Shown here: positions 25,101-37,700 of the stretch, piece by piece
Position numbering within the stretch: the first letter of the stretch is position 1
Layout: each line of letters begins with the position of its first letter
Origin: Phalacrocorax aristotelis
Lineage: Eukaryota; Chordata; Aves; Suliformes; Phalacrocoracidae
DNA length: 64,000 nucleotides
NCBI RefSeq assembly: GCF_949628215.1
Contig: NC_134281.1
Coordinates: forward strand, 6,582,501 to 6,646,500
Direction of reading: 5' to 3'
Position numbers and translations under genes: made by a program
The notes under the pieces: model-generated
Seen by the model: the letters and a program-made list of their open reading frames with translations, nothing else
The model's database searches: none
What the model was told of the DNA's origin: nothing

Positions 25101-27574
25101 GCCCCAAAACCACCCGTCCCCACAGCTGTGTCTCTGAGCACAAGGCAGGAGAGCGCGAGGCAGCCGGCCCCTGAGCCGCCGCACAGAGAGAAACCTGGCA
25201 GCTTCAGAGTGGTCAAGCTGAAGAAGATTCAGCGCAAACCTGCTGTGCCAGAGTACGTGGAACCCGCCGAGAAAACCAACCTCAAAGATGTCATCAAAAC
25301 TCTTAAACCAGTTCCCAGAAGAAGGCCACCTCCCCTTGTCGAAATAACCCCACGAGATCAGCTACTAAATGACATTCGTCAGAGTAATGTCGCTTATCTT
25401 AAACCGGTAAGTGCTTAGTGGTGGCTGCGAGGGGAGGGCATCGCATTCACCCAGCGCGCTCTGGAGCTGTCGTTTGAAACGTCGGCCATTTGGTGAGGTT
25501 TGCAAATGCACCCGCTTGCTATGTGTTGTCATTTTTGCATCAGGCTGCCATTCCTGGGATGCAGGTGGTTGTTTCCCCTGGCAGCACTCGGGTACGGCTT
25601 GCACAGAGAAATGCCAGCAAGCCCCGAGGCTGCAGCCTCGCACGTCCCTGTCTGCAGCCGTACAGGTGAAGGAAAGGAAATTCGCTCGGGAGGTAAACAA
25701 ACCCACAGAACCTCCATGTTAGCATACTAGTAATAGTGTATTAGTTATCCTAGGCAAATGCTATTATGTTTGCTTCAGGAGAGCAACAGTTATTATTTTT
25801 CACATTAGTCTGTCCTTGGTCCCCCATAAAACCCATGTTTCTCGTTCCAGCAGCCCAGTTTTTCTTTAGCTCTCACTTCATACAAGAAAGCACCATCACT
25901 TGGTCCATTTGATAAAGGGTCAGCTGAAACACTGGCAGCAAAATACCTTACCCAAGGTCACTTAAGAAACTGCACAGAGGCAGGAATTGGGTTTCCAGTA
26001 ATGCACTGGCCATGCTCCCCTGCCTTCGCCTGCCCCTGTGGTGGGTGCCCAGGCCCCCAGGCTGGCCGGGGTGAGTAACTGCACCCCTTCAGCACTGCCA
26101 CAAACTCTCCAGCCAAGGCTGCAGGAAGCAAGAAGGGGCTGCGGTACAGTTGTGGTCCAGGACTGCCTTTGGTTGGCCTGGTTTAAATGAAATTAAAAGC
26201 TTTAGTGTGAGGGAGAAGTCCCAAACTGTGATAATGGCCTCTTAGTGATGCTCTTACTTGGGTACCAAATTCATGGGCCACTTCTCAAAATGCTTGCCAC
26301 CAGACTTAACCTTTTGCTTTCCTGAAATGTTATATTTCTTTGCATTGTACCATTAGTCAAGAAATACTAAAAGCTGACTGGTCTATTTGTAGCTAGTGAT
26401 GTTGCTGCATCTGTTTGTGTTGATAAGGCTAGAGGAAGAGGACAGAAAATCATTTGCAATTAAAAATGGTCAAGTAGTATTTTGTAATGAATATTTTGTT
26501 TAATATTGACATTTTTATACAGTGGACCACATCTTGCTTTCGTTTATATCTACACAAAAATAATTATTCCCTCAGTAATTCCAGAAAATAGTTTGTCCTG
26601 AAATTTTGGCAGGGGCAGGTCCTGCAGTGACCCTGGCCCAGGTTTAACAAGACCGTTCTGCCCCCAAACCAAGTTTTGGGGCTGAGGTTTCTGCTGGCCA
26701 GGCCAACTTGGCTGCAGCCAGGGCTCCTCAGGGCATTTCTGGCCTTCCTAGGCCAGTCTAGGTTTTGCATTTCGATGCCATGACTGAGATGACAAGTCCT
26801 GCTCTTGTAAAGGTCATGACTTATCAGGACATGCCAAGATGGTGCTTGTGACGGCAGGTTGGTCCGTCAGTGCCGTGGGATCTGCTGCCTCCCCTCCTCT
26901 CAGGAAGATGGAGGAGGATGGTACCGGTGCTCTGCCAGGCACAGCCCTCACTTTGCACAGCAATGATTAAGAAATCCGGGTACCAGGAAGCAAGAGGGAC
27001 CCCCAGCCATTCCCCCGCAAATCCTCGCCATTTATAAATGAGGGCATGGGGTTTGGGGTGGAGGCAGCAATTCATGGTCCATCCTTAATGGGCCAGGTAA
27101 CAATTGCTATCACAGCCCACGGAAAGGTGAGACAATGGACACGTGTTGGGGTTTTGGGGTGTGTTTGGTTCTCTCTGTCATTGGGCCAAAGGGCTTGGGT
27201 TTGGGGCATTAGGGTTTTATTCTCACCTGCCTGTGCGATCTTGGTAGCTCCTTATTTGCATCGAAATCCTCAGCTTCATCTCTAAAAATGTTTTTTACTG
27301 CTTGAGCCAAGCTGTGTGTTTGTCTGCTCCATGGTGGGACACATTCCTTTCCAATTGATTTCCTGGGCATTAAGAATCACAAACAGCAAGTCGGACTTAC
27401 AAACAAAATTCCCAACCAGGTCTCCTTAGAGCGCCCAGCTGTTGTATTTTTGATCTTTTTACAGTTTCTGAAGGGTTATATTAAACTAAGGTTTGAGAAA
27501 GAAGATTAAGAAATTTCCTCCTCCTAATGCATACTGTCCTTGTCCAGGTGCCATTGCCAAAGCAGCTGGAGTGA
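21903..27574 (+). CDS. LMOD3: LMOD3, leiomodin-3 (complete, three coding exons)
   Basis: Leiomodin-3 nucleates and stabilises actin filaments at sarcomere pointed ends; its loss causes nemaline myopathy in people. Exons 21903-22193, 24030-25406 and 27548-27574 give 564 aa (human 560). In order: an N-terminal tropomyosin/actin-binding segment ([18 protein letters not shown], then [21 protein letters not shown]); an acidic Glu run at about residues 153-180; KKLALDTSF; a leucine-rich repeat domain at about 245-410 ([20 protein letters not shown] onward, [17 protein letters not shown]); a basic [14 protein letters not shown] helix; a proline-rich segment; and a C-terminal WH2-type actin-binding motif at about 540-556 ([17 protein letters not shown]). 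The leader region is poorly conserved while the LRR and WH2 parts are strongly so. The start is the first ATG in frame and matches the family N-terminus. Confidence 0.96.
22194..24029 (+). other. LMOD3: LMOD3 intron 1
   Basis: A 1.84-kb intron, GT-AG and phase 0. It is AT-rich near 22370-22620. No gene or recognisable repeat was seen. Confidence 0.85.
24030..25406 (+). CDS. LMOD3: LMOD3 large coding exon 2
   Basis: The exon has 1377 bp and 459 codons. The acceptor is cttcctcag at 24029, because the alternative cag at 24006 would run directly into a TGA in the required frame. It encodes the acidic run (24190-24275, mostly GAG/GAA), the LRR domain, the basic helix, the proline-rich part and the WH2 motif. 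The donor is CCG|gtaagt. Confidence 0.95.
25407..27547 (+). other. LMOD3: LMOD3 intron 2
   Basis: A 2.14-kb phase 0 intron. It contains a probable old MIR-type SINE fragment (about 25905-26000, listed separately) and otherwise unique sequence. Confidence 0.8.
25905..26000 (+). repeat. MIR-like SINE remnant
   Basis: The sequence runs ccatttgataaagg, then ttacccaaggtcac, then cacagaggcaggaattgggt. This follows the order of the MIR core (count-down through gcccaaggtcacacagc and the ggcagag..aggattgaaccc end). It is strongly diverged, so an ancient amniote copy is likely. Identified by eye only. Confidence 0.45.
27548..27574 (+). CDS. LMOD3: LMOD3 last coding exon (27 bp of CDS)
   Basis: After acceptor tgtccag the frame reads V-P-L-P-K-Q-L-E-stop, matching the human tail VQLPKELA. 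Only eight residues and the stop are coded here, and the rest of the exon is 3'UTR. If it were skipped by intron retention, the protein would end VSA instead. Confidence 0.88.
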   Translation: MPLPKQLE

Positions 27575-28085
27575 GAGACCAGACTGACCCAAAGAAAACA
27601 ACTCGGAATAAAGACTATTCAAGTTTTGCTTACAGCTGTTTCAGCAGATGTTTTCTGCAGAACCCAGGTGGTATATATGACTCGTTGGGAACAAAGCTTG
27701 CGATACACACTTTTCTGAGTGCGGTGAAAATGGCTGGCATGGGAAAAGTCAGTGCTAAGCGTTTCCATCAGGTATCAAACAGTCCCAGTGCCATCTGTCT
27801 GCCAAGCGGATTTGAGGCTCCAGTTTGTTGCGGGAGTATTTTCTCAGAGGCATCAATAACCTTGTCTTTCTAGTTTGTCAGCAAACTATTTTGCTTCCAC
27901 GTTGTCCTTCTGCTGCCAGATTCTGCAGGAACATGCTGTGCTTTATCTTCTCTCTCTTTTCACACACAAGCTCCTTTATTATTCTCTTGTCCATGAGAAA
28001 TGTATTTGGTTTCCATGTATACAGTTTCATTTTTTAGACTAAGGAAACAGAAATGAAATAAAGCTCTCTCCGTAAGACGTGTGCA
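27575..28085 (+). other. LMOD3: LMOD3 3'UTR
   Basis: Non-coding sequence after the TGA. AATAAA at 27607 is probably too close to the stop. AATAAA at 28057-28062 is the likelier poly(A) signal, giving about 0.5 kb of UTR. Confidence 0.55.
28057..28062 (+). terminator. Candidate LMOD3 poly(A) signal
   Basis: AATAAA followed by a T/C-rich stretch (gctctctcc), 480 bp after the LMOD3 stop codon. Confidence 0.5.
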
Positions 28086-28089
28086 GCAC

Positions 28090-30030
28090 TTCCATGGCTA
28101 ACGAGACGCTTGCAGAACGACTGCTCTGGTACATCAAATACCTTGGCTTGACGCTTTCAAGCTGAACATACTTTAGTTGGTCTTGGGCTTGATCAGCATA
28201 TAAAAGATGATGCCATACTCTGTTTTGAGAGCTGTAATCTTCATGGCCCACGATTCACCTCTGTCCAGGATGTAATCCCTAATTACAGCCACCTTGGAGC
28301 GCACTGAAATGCCATTCCAGGTCTCTCTCCACACCACTCTTAAGTGGCTGGAGGATGAGCCTTACCCCTCTCGTTGCCAGGGGTTTAAGAAACTCATCAC
28401 TCCTCCCAGTATGGGGCATGAATAGCATCTCTCAACCCTAGCAGGGCTGGAGACGGTGGGTTTAAACCTGCATATATACAACTTAGTTTTTCCTTAATGT
28501 GTTTGTGAATTTTTTTCTCCTCCCCATTTTTAATCATGTTAGATTTTTTTTCTTTTTTTTTCCCCTGCTTTTTTTGTAAAGCAGGTTCACGTAAGTCACA
28601 CTTGTGGAACACACCCACAAGAGACCAGTTGCCTTTTTTGACATGGGTTTTTTTTTTTTTTAAGCCTTTTAATGCTATAAGGCATAGGGAAAGAAAGAAC
28701 AAAGCCTTTCCCTTTGATCATATGCAGCTCCCTTGCCTTCCTGTAGTGGATACGCTTGCTAAAAAGGCACAGCTTTGCAGTTTCTGGCTGGATTTCCTTC
28801 AGGTGAGTTTCTCCTTGCTCCTGCCTGTAACTCTTAGCAGCCTTCTCCAGCAGCTAAATCCCAGTCCCACTTTGCTTCCCCTTCCTACACTTACTATGAT
28901 AGGCCTGTAGTATCAGCAATGTCCAGGACTTCTTTGAGTCCAAGGTAGCCTCCGCTACCATTAGTTCAAGTTTTCATTTATCCATGTCCTTTTTGTATCG
29001 ATCACCCGGTCTCTTTAAAATCTCCATCTTCCAAACTTGTTAAGCTCCTGCTCAGCTCTGCTTCTGCCTTTAATGTAATGCCACAGACTTGGGAAACCTG
29101 GTTGGTGTATTGCCTAAGACATTAGCAAGTAGTTAGTAAGTATCACACAAGGGGGAAGGGAGAGCCATAGGAAAATAAAGAAACATGTTCACTGCACCCA
29201 TTCTCATATAGCCCTCTCTTTTTGTAAAGGCTAAAAGTAGGACAGGGAAGGAACTTGGTACCTTTAACCAAGCCCTCACATGGAGCGCACCAGCAACAAG
29301 TGCAAAAAGCAACTCCCCCAGAAGGCTCTTGGAGCACGCTGCTGTCCATACTGACTTCAAGGCCAGGTTAGTGCAGATAAGACTGCAGCAGTTAGGACAG
29401 GGAGTTACAGAGGAAAGTAAAATATAGTGTTTTACTATCTACAAATCAAGGTGCCAGGTGCAAATTACTGCTACACCCAGAAGCAGCCAACACATATTAG
29501 CAGGGTATGTAGAGCAGGACCTGTAAAGCCCAGCTCTGCTTTACGTTCTCCCACTGAGCAACCTCTTGAGTGATCACAGGAGCAGGGAGGCAGCCAGATA
29601 TAGACACTGCACTACTAGTCTGCCTGCAGCAGAGCTGGCTTCGTAGCCCTGCTGAAGGCATAGATCCCAGTAACCTTAGAAGCAGAAATCCCTCCCAGGT
29701 AATTAAAAGAAATTTAAAATCCCAGTTAAGAAAAGGAGAGTTATGTAAGAGACTGAAACAGCATGATCAAGTGCTTAAGTACTCCACCTCTGCAGAGAAG
29801 CCTTTGTAAGGATGCAAGAGCAAGGACATAACATTCCTCCAGCTCAGAGGTCCCTCACACCTCAACAAAATTAATACAGATACAGAGCTTCAATGCTCAT
29901 CATAAGCACGGGCTTGCAGCATGAGCTGCAGGGTGACAGCAGGTCTCCCACCACCTCCAGGGAGTTCCACCAACCATAGAAACAGACAAGCTTGAATTTC
30001 TAGCCAATTTTCCAATCTGAAATAAATGCA
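28090..30030. other. Convergent intergenic gap LMOD3-ARL6IP5
   Basis: About 1.9 kb lies between the two converging 3' ends. It has T-rich runs at 28540-28665. No gene is supported; short open frames here are chance. Confidence 0.6.
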
Positions 30031-30034
30031 CTCA

Positions 30035-31614
30035 GTAATTACCACTGGAGTTTATTTCTCTTCGTAACTGTGCAGTTTTTAAAATTCTACAGTAATGATG
30101 AAGTCACAGGCTACTATGTTCTTTAAGTATGGAAACAGTTTCCAAAAAACAAAGACCATGCGCTACAAGTGAGGAACAGGCCATTGACTCTTCAGCTGGA
30201 ATATACAGACATTTTCAATAAATACTGATCACTTTAACACTTAAATGGAATGACATGTTCAGATTTCTACACAGTCCACTATGAAAACAGCATGGTAAGT
30301 TACATAAAAGCTTCAACTTTAAGGAGCTTTGCTTTTTTTGTTAAATTAATTGTTAGAAAAGAGAAATGCAAGACTATTTGAAATTAAGTGTCACCTGGAC
30401 AACTTCCCCCCCATTGTTGGTAAGCTCCTGTTATCAAGATAATTCCATCAGAGCTGGCAGTTAAGATAAAAGATATATAAAAGAATCCCACACACCAGTT
30501 TCAGGAGTTGCTACAGGCAAATAGCTTCATGAATTTGGAATAGGTTTTCAAAAACTGTATCTTGACATTTATTGCTTTTACTTATAAACCTGAAATCCAG
30601 TTTATTCCTTTGAAGAGTGTCAGAAGTTCAGAGTCAGTGAGATGCATGTTTTACTTATATCTTTGCATTCTGGTTAAGAAGAAAGAAAAAAAGATGACCC
30701 ACACTCAAGAACACACATACACCTCCATCTACAAAACAGCCTATACAGACTAAAGCAGAACAAGGTAAGTCCTTAAGCAGCAGTATTTAAAAACACCAAT
30801 AAGGTAGAAACCTAGCTCAGCCAATGTATCTGAAAACCTTTTTCCTCCCATGCTGGCCATTAATTTATCTGGTATGCGAGGAAGTCTGGCTCTCCTGCAG
30901 GGAGGAGCAGTTTCTACAGATCAAGATTTTGGAGAGAACAAAGGTGCATTTTACTGGAACTGACAGAGGCGCTGTGCCGTATATATTCTTCATGCTTAGA
31001 TCTATTTAGACTGTTTCCCAGCTGCTAAAGGAGGAATGTGAGGTGAGGATAGGAACCCATATTCATTGCAATTATTGCACAGTTTTACCGCTTGCCCGTT
31101 AAGCTGTCAACGTGGTCTCAATACAGACCACTCAAGGTGAGGGATTTGGACGATGCAAGTGACACCCGCTTCTGATACATTCCGGCTCACCTTGAACATT
31201 GTCAGCCTGAAGGTGCTACCCAGCATAAACTGGCTAAACTGCCACCTTGTAGAACTGAGATGAAAAGGGTGTTACTTTTAATAGACAAATTTGCTACAAG
31301 ACAGTTTGAGAGAGACTGCATTCCATAGGTTTCCATCTCTTCCTCTTCTACCCCCCCAGAAGAAGAGACAAGCAAACACGGTTAAGTTAGTATGTATTTG
31401 TGTAAACACCAGAACACTTTGCTCTACAATAGAAAAAAGTTGCTGCTCTTATATTCTTAAAGGAGCCCTAAAGATATTGGAATACCTGTATCCTGCAACT
31501 ATTAATCTGTACCACGTGCATTTCCTGTTTTGTACACAAACTGCAAGCAAGCTTGAACAATAGTAAATAGCAAGTACACTCCTGCAACAGGTAGAAATGC
31601 CATGTTGCAGCTGC
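30035..31614 (-). other. ARL6IP5: ARL6IP5 3'UTR
   Basis: Non-coding sequence after the stop. Minus-strand AATAAA (TTTATT on +) occurs at 30601-30606, 30568-30573 and 30051-30056. The UTR could therefore be about 1.0 or 1.6 kb long, and the far end is a guess. Confidence 0.5.
30051..30056 (-). terminator. Candidate distal ARL6IP5 poly(A) signal
   Basis: AATAAA on the minus strand 1.56 kb past the stop. Two alternative hexamers (30568, 30601) would give a shorter UTR. Confidence 0.4.
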
Positions 31615-31787
31615 TTACTCCTTCACTTTAGATATGTAGTCGGCCAGTTTGTTGATACTATCCTCTTGCTGTTCTAGAGCATCCAGTATGATGCCCATCG
31701 GGGTCTTCTTCAAGCCTATTCCTTCCATCTTGTTCTCCAGCTTGTTCTTTATGTTCCGGAGCCTCAGAGAAGCATGGACAAACATCA
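31615..31787 (-). CDS. ARL6IP5: ARL6IP5 coding exon 3 and stop
   Basis: After catgcag the frame reads [20 protein letters not shown] through [10 protein letters not shown] with TAA at 31617-31615. Nearly every residue matches the mammalian tail. Confidence 0.95.
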
Positions 31788-34700
31788 CTGCATGACAGAG
31801 ACACACTTATTAATTGTTAATGCCCAAGGAACGCACAGGTCTTGCAGCATTCATCTTAGGACACACTCCAAATCCATGACATCACTGGAAGAAGATGAAG
31901 CCACTTAAGTAATCACAGGTACCCATTTAATAACATTTAAGATTGCTTGTGCTGTTTTGTGTGTCCCCTTCCCCCCAGTTTTGTTTTGGGATCGTTTAAA
32001 TAGAGATAGTAAAAACAACAGCCAATTTAGACTCTGCAGACTTATTTGAGAACGCTCAAGTCAGAGCTGAGAAAGCTCTAGCCCCGCAGAGAAGAGCAAA
32101 AATACTTACAGAGAAGAGGAAGCGTGATCCCAAACATGAACACCATGACATCTCCCAGATAGGAGATCAAGAAGTAGCTAGACAGCATGATGACCACCAC
32201 AAATGTGGTTGGGTACTGCTTCTTCAGCCTGCGGAGTATATCCTTGTTGTGCGATACCCACACGAACCCCATGAACACCAGCACCACCACAGTACCGCCA
32301 ATAAGCATATTCAGAGGACTCAGAAATCTGGAGAGAAGAGGAAAGAGAAGAAGAAAGAATCCTGTTTCAGAGCCTTTATTACTTGTGTCCATATAGTAAA
32401 CATCTAGCTCACTGGTAATTTGTAACTAGGGAGGTAAGACATTAGGAAGGCAGCAGTCAGTTGTTGCTGTCAAGACCTTTATCAACCTCTGATTTTTTTT
32501 AGGCAGAAGCTAAATAAACAAGTCCAACTGAACAAGCAACCCTTAGCAGGGAATTTAGATAATCTTTATGTTCTTTTCCTGAGCTGTGCTCAGGACAATG
32601 AGAGCTTCTGCAGCACCTCAGCAATAGAAGCACTTACTACCAGGACCTCTCCTACCTGTGCAATCAACACATTCATTTGATACCAGACCCAGAGTTAGAA
32701 AATCCTGAGAGCAGATGGAGACAAAAACCCGTTGCCCAACGGAGGGATCTTCTTCCTACACGTGGCCAAAACCAGGCTCAGATGAACTATATTTTTCATA
32801 TTATCTTGTCTACGTTTGGAAAATGGAAAAGGTAGGGGAACACTGAGTAAAGGGAGTTACTTCGCTCTTATTTCTGAATAAACCTTCTTCTTGGTTTATG
32901 CCCAAACAAAGTAATTTTGTGAACCTGCAGAAGGAGCTTACTACCATCAGCACAAGAGATGGAAGATCAGTCCCAAGCATCCCTGAGTGTCAGAAGGAAC
33001 TGGAATATGGGATAAAGGTCTTGCAGGATGAAGAGCCAGGCCTGGCAAGGGTGTCACTGCTGAGGTTTGTGTTCTATTATTGTTATCAGAGTTACCAAGC
33101 AAACCAAGCCACCAAGTGGATCAGCTTTGGACTATAAACAGCAAGGCCCTTTTTTTGGACCAGGGCAAGAATGCTGCCTGCCCAAACCACTTTCCCAAAT
33201 ATTCAGAGCTTGTTTAGAGTCAAGCTTCCAGCAATGACTTTGCTCAGCTTGTTTCTGTACTCGCACAAAGTCCAGGCTCTATTATATTTCACTTACATAG
33301 TAATAAGTTGTGTGATTCCATGTGCATTCTGATTTACTTCCTTGCATGTGTACTGATCTAGTTACACAGCAGCTGAGGGCTCTGAGTTGCTACAACTATG
33401 ACAGCAGCACAGCACTGCCCCAGTAAAGCCAGATGTAGTCAAGATTTCCTCTTGGAGACTTATTGTTCCAAAGCTAACAGGCCCAATGACTCACCACGCC
33501 ACCCCACTGCTGAGGAGGATGCTATGGTTTGTGGTCTGTGCTTCATATCCTGCAAAGGCAGAAGAGATCTGTTGCTGGACTGGTAGGCCAACACTTTACC
33601 TGCAGTGCCAGAGAGCATTTTCCTAGAGAAGGAAGAACCCCCAAGAATTATTTCAGAGCAGAGACTGGCTCTTGATTCTTTAAATCAGTTGTGCCAACAG
33701 GAGATAGGACAACTGGATGGAAAGAGATTAAAATTCAGACTAGTTCCCCACCTGCTTCTGCTATTCATGCTGAAAAGCCGACAGGGCTTTTTGGAAGTGG
33801 TGATAGGGCAGACTTGCTTGTTGTATTTGAGTCACTCCCTGTAGCCAGCCAGATTATTTTTAGCTCTGAATTGTCAATCTTAAGTTTCCAGGCTGGAAAA
33901 AAGTGAACAGCATTGCTCCGGAAAGAAATTAGTTTCATCTGTGCTCCTTTGCAGTAGAAGAGGGAGGGTGACTCATGACTGGACCACACTAGTGCCTGGT
34001 TTATATACGTACTACTGGACATATGAGATTCGTGAAGTCAAAGTCATTTCCACATCACAGCTAGCTTAGAGCAGAAATGGCCAAATTTACTTGGACAACT
34101 CACAGCAAGCAATTTTTTGTTCCCAAAAATCTACAGACAAGGTAATCCTGGAAGCAACAAAGGGCTAGGCAGAACTGCACTCTACGTTTTCCACGTGTCT
34201 GGTAAATACTCTTAAAGCTTTGTGTACCCTACCCTTCCCTCTACTTTCATTACCACCTCAGAAACTGGTGGTGAAGAGCAATCCCTCCATATTTATAAGG
34301 GAAAAAACAAAGACTTCTCTGCTCTACGCTTCTTTCTGGTATTACACAGGTTCTGTGTAACTGACTAGCTGTAAGGCATGTGAAGAAAAAAAAAGCATTC
34401 AAAAGATCCCACTTTCCTGGGGAAAGTTATTTGAATTACATATTTTCTGAAGTGGGCCGCATTCCAATGCGTAAAAGGGAACAGTGAACATAAGTATCAA
34501 ATGAAGTCATTCAGAGCCACATGAAAACAGATGGCGATAGCAGTTGCCACTAAAAACTGGTATTCAAATTATCAGCCATGTGTCCAGAGACTTCAATACT
34601 GTTGATTACAGTACTGGATAGGGTGTCATATACCAAGCTCCCCTTTATTGCTTGACTCTCCCACAGCGTAATTCACAGCATTATCTAACATTCTCCTAGA

Positions 34701-37700
34701 AATTCATCTATAGAAACTTCTTCTCCAGCAATGGCATTTTTCAGGAAGGCAGAGCTCCGTTATCCAGCTTTGCACAGATCAGCTGGCACACTGCTCTTGA
34801 TAACACAATAGCTAACGACTAAAAAGGAAAAAACATGGACATGTTATTTTAGAACACCAGTGTCTGGGGAAAAGAGAGCTATGAAACAGCCCTTGAAGTC
34901 ACCTTATAGTGGAACCACCAACACTGATATTGGCCTTATTTATATACAGATTAGAATACAATATGCCAAATTCATGCTCAGGCAAGAGGGCTAGAAGTCT
35001 TTCAAAGCTGCAGAGACAAGGTAAGTGATCAGCCATTACATATGTTACAAGATACTTTCTAAATATAATTCCCTTTAGCAGGGATTTATGAGCCCTCTCT
35101 TATACCTGAAACTGTAATGCATGGAACTATTAGCATGGCAATGGTGTGGTAACTTGAGTTTACACTGCTCAGATGACTTAGAGGAAGAAAAACTCCTTTG
35201 GGGTTGGAGAAGAAAAGCACTAACTTTCATAACCCTGAAAGGAGTCAGTATGGCAGGAGTACAGAGTGTCTGGGGGTGCTAAAAGCTCAGAGCACCCTAG
35301 CTGGATGATCTGCACTGCTCTCTGTGGTGGACACGGTACAACCCTGGTAGGATGCTGTGACCTCCAGTACAGCTGGGACAAACTGGCAAGGAAAAGCTGT
35401 CACGTACATTCAGTTCCAGCAGTGTTGCAGGGTGACTTGCAATTACACTCCTGCTGCCCCTCAGAGACCTTCAGCATCTGCTTCGATATGAAGTAAAGAG
35501 ACGGGAAAAATAAATAAAATAGCAGAAACATCCTGCTTGGCTTCAGGGACACAGACATTGTCCTATGCCAGTAGCACTGTGGGACACTTTGTATTTGTAG
35601 AAATAGTATCATGAGACAGCAGAGATGCTGCAGCTGGCGGTGCTGTTGTGTGGGAAGCAGTACTGGTAGTGAAGCAGCTACCTCTGGCCAGCAAAAACTG
35701 TTTGTTTGGTTTTTTTTTTACTGGATTTATATTTCTAGACTCTGCCCTCCGTGCATCACAAGATAGGTTAGATTTCCCATATAGGTGCAGGAAAGGCCAA
35801 AGAGCTCTGCTTTCAGTGACATACCACATCACCTCTTGACAGGTTATTTCATATCTGCACACTTGTGCGCAGCCTTATAGCGGGAGAGGCGAGCAGTTGC
35901 TCAGAGAATATACAGCTATAGCACAGGCGAAAAAAAGAGCTAGCCAAGATGCATTCTTCGTGCAAGACAAGAAGCCTCCAGCAGCATGAGCCGAGAAACA
36001 GGATGGGCCACATAAAAAGCAGAAGCAAGCTAGCTCCATCCTTAAATCATCTCCATTTTAGATGACTGTCTCAGGGTGATTATTCAGCAGTTGCTGTCAC
36101 ATCTGTTTCTTTTGCATGGGACCAGGCCAGTCTGAACAAAGGCACTGAGTAAGAGACTTCCAGACATTGAGAACAACATCTTTTTATTCTGAGCAACTCC
36201 ATTAAGCTATTACATCACATAAGCGTGAAAATTCCCTTTTAGAAGGCCTTTTGCTCCATAGTGTTCCAAGTAGCAGGCAGGTTAGAGCACTTAAATGCTT
36301 CCTTTCTCATTTGTGTTACACAACTTCATCTTTAAAGTCTGCCTCCTCTCTCCCCGTACTTTTAATGAGGTTATATAGCTGTAACTAGAGGTAGCATATA
36401 AAACTATATATGGTGTGTTGGCCCAGGTGATAACCCTCAGCATGCAAAGATTGAGCAATGCTGCTCCTTACATTGCTTTGAGAACAGCAGACAGATTCCT
36501 TTCTGTGGAACTGCCAGATTTTTTATGAAGTTATGCACTAATATTTTTATTAGGCTACATATGTTTTAAAGTGATGTGTTTTGCTCACTCAATCTTTCAT
36601 TAGGCATTAGAGAAACTAAGCATTTTGCTGCTCTGGAGTCTTTGTTTTGGTAAGGGAGCCACAACAAGCATGTCAGCTAAGGCGGTGGTCTGGGGGAGAA
36701 ATCTACACATGCTTGTAGATTGCTTGGGATTGTGCAGATGGACAGTAGATGCTTTAAGGAAGAAGTAGCAAAGGAAAGAGACATCGAACCTCAGGCTGCA
36801 AGGAAGACATGATGCCAGAAGAGAACAAAGACTCTTAAAAGCACCATACCAAAATCCAACACCTTTTAATACTGTCAGATTTAGAAACTGATTTTTAGCA
36901 AGTACATGGCAACAAAAACCTAGAAGAAATTACACCAATTTAAGTAGTTAAGTTCGAACTGCAGAACAGAGAAGCCTTCTCGGAGCAGGTGAAGCACAAA
37001 CAAATTCCACTTATTAACCAGACTGATTGATTGAGGGAGAGTTGCAAGCTGTTGTGGGAGGCACTAATTTTAATAAGTATCTGTATCGCACTCACAGTGA
37101 CAGGGCCCTGGCTCAGGGTAAGAGGCAGTCTACTTCCTAAACAACTGGGAGAAAGGGCACAATTTGATCAGTTAAGATCTTGGGTTTTTATCAGCAGTCT
37201 ACTGCAACAGAGTTGTAGGGGGAAAAAACCCAACAAACCAGCACACTAGTCCAGATTAGTTCTTAAATGAATTTGCAGGGCAGGGAAGGTGGGTGGAAGA
37301 GACAAGGCTGGTACCATCAGCCTGTATTAGTAGAGTGACACTAATTCAGTAGTTGTACTTGCTTGTTCACTGATTTATCGTTTTCCACCTAGTCCTGTAG
37401 GCTGAAAGTAAAATCTACATTATTGCAAAGCACAGAACATCATTTACACGTAACAGTAGCTATCAGAGAAGGCAAATTGGGGGAGAGAGGCAGGGAAATA
37501 ACGCAGCAGAGACCACTTACGGGTCTTTTCCAGCCTAAATGATTCTATGATTACAATTCCACTACACTCATGGTAAGGTTATCCTGTACCTCACAGGGAG
37601 ATGGTAAAAAGCTGGAGAGGTCACCTTTGTTGTTAGGAGAGGCAGTAAACTGAAGCCGTGGCAATAAGCACTGTACTTTCAGTATCAGGAAGGCTCTAGG

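Noticed and set aside
32898-33137. 79-codon open frame in ARL6IP5 intron 1
   Set aside because: No family resemblance and no splice signals. Probably chance.
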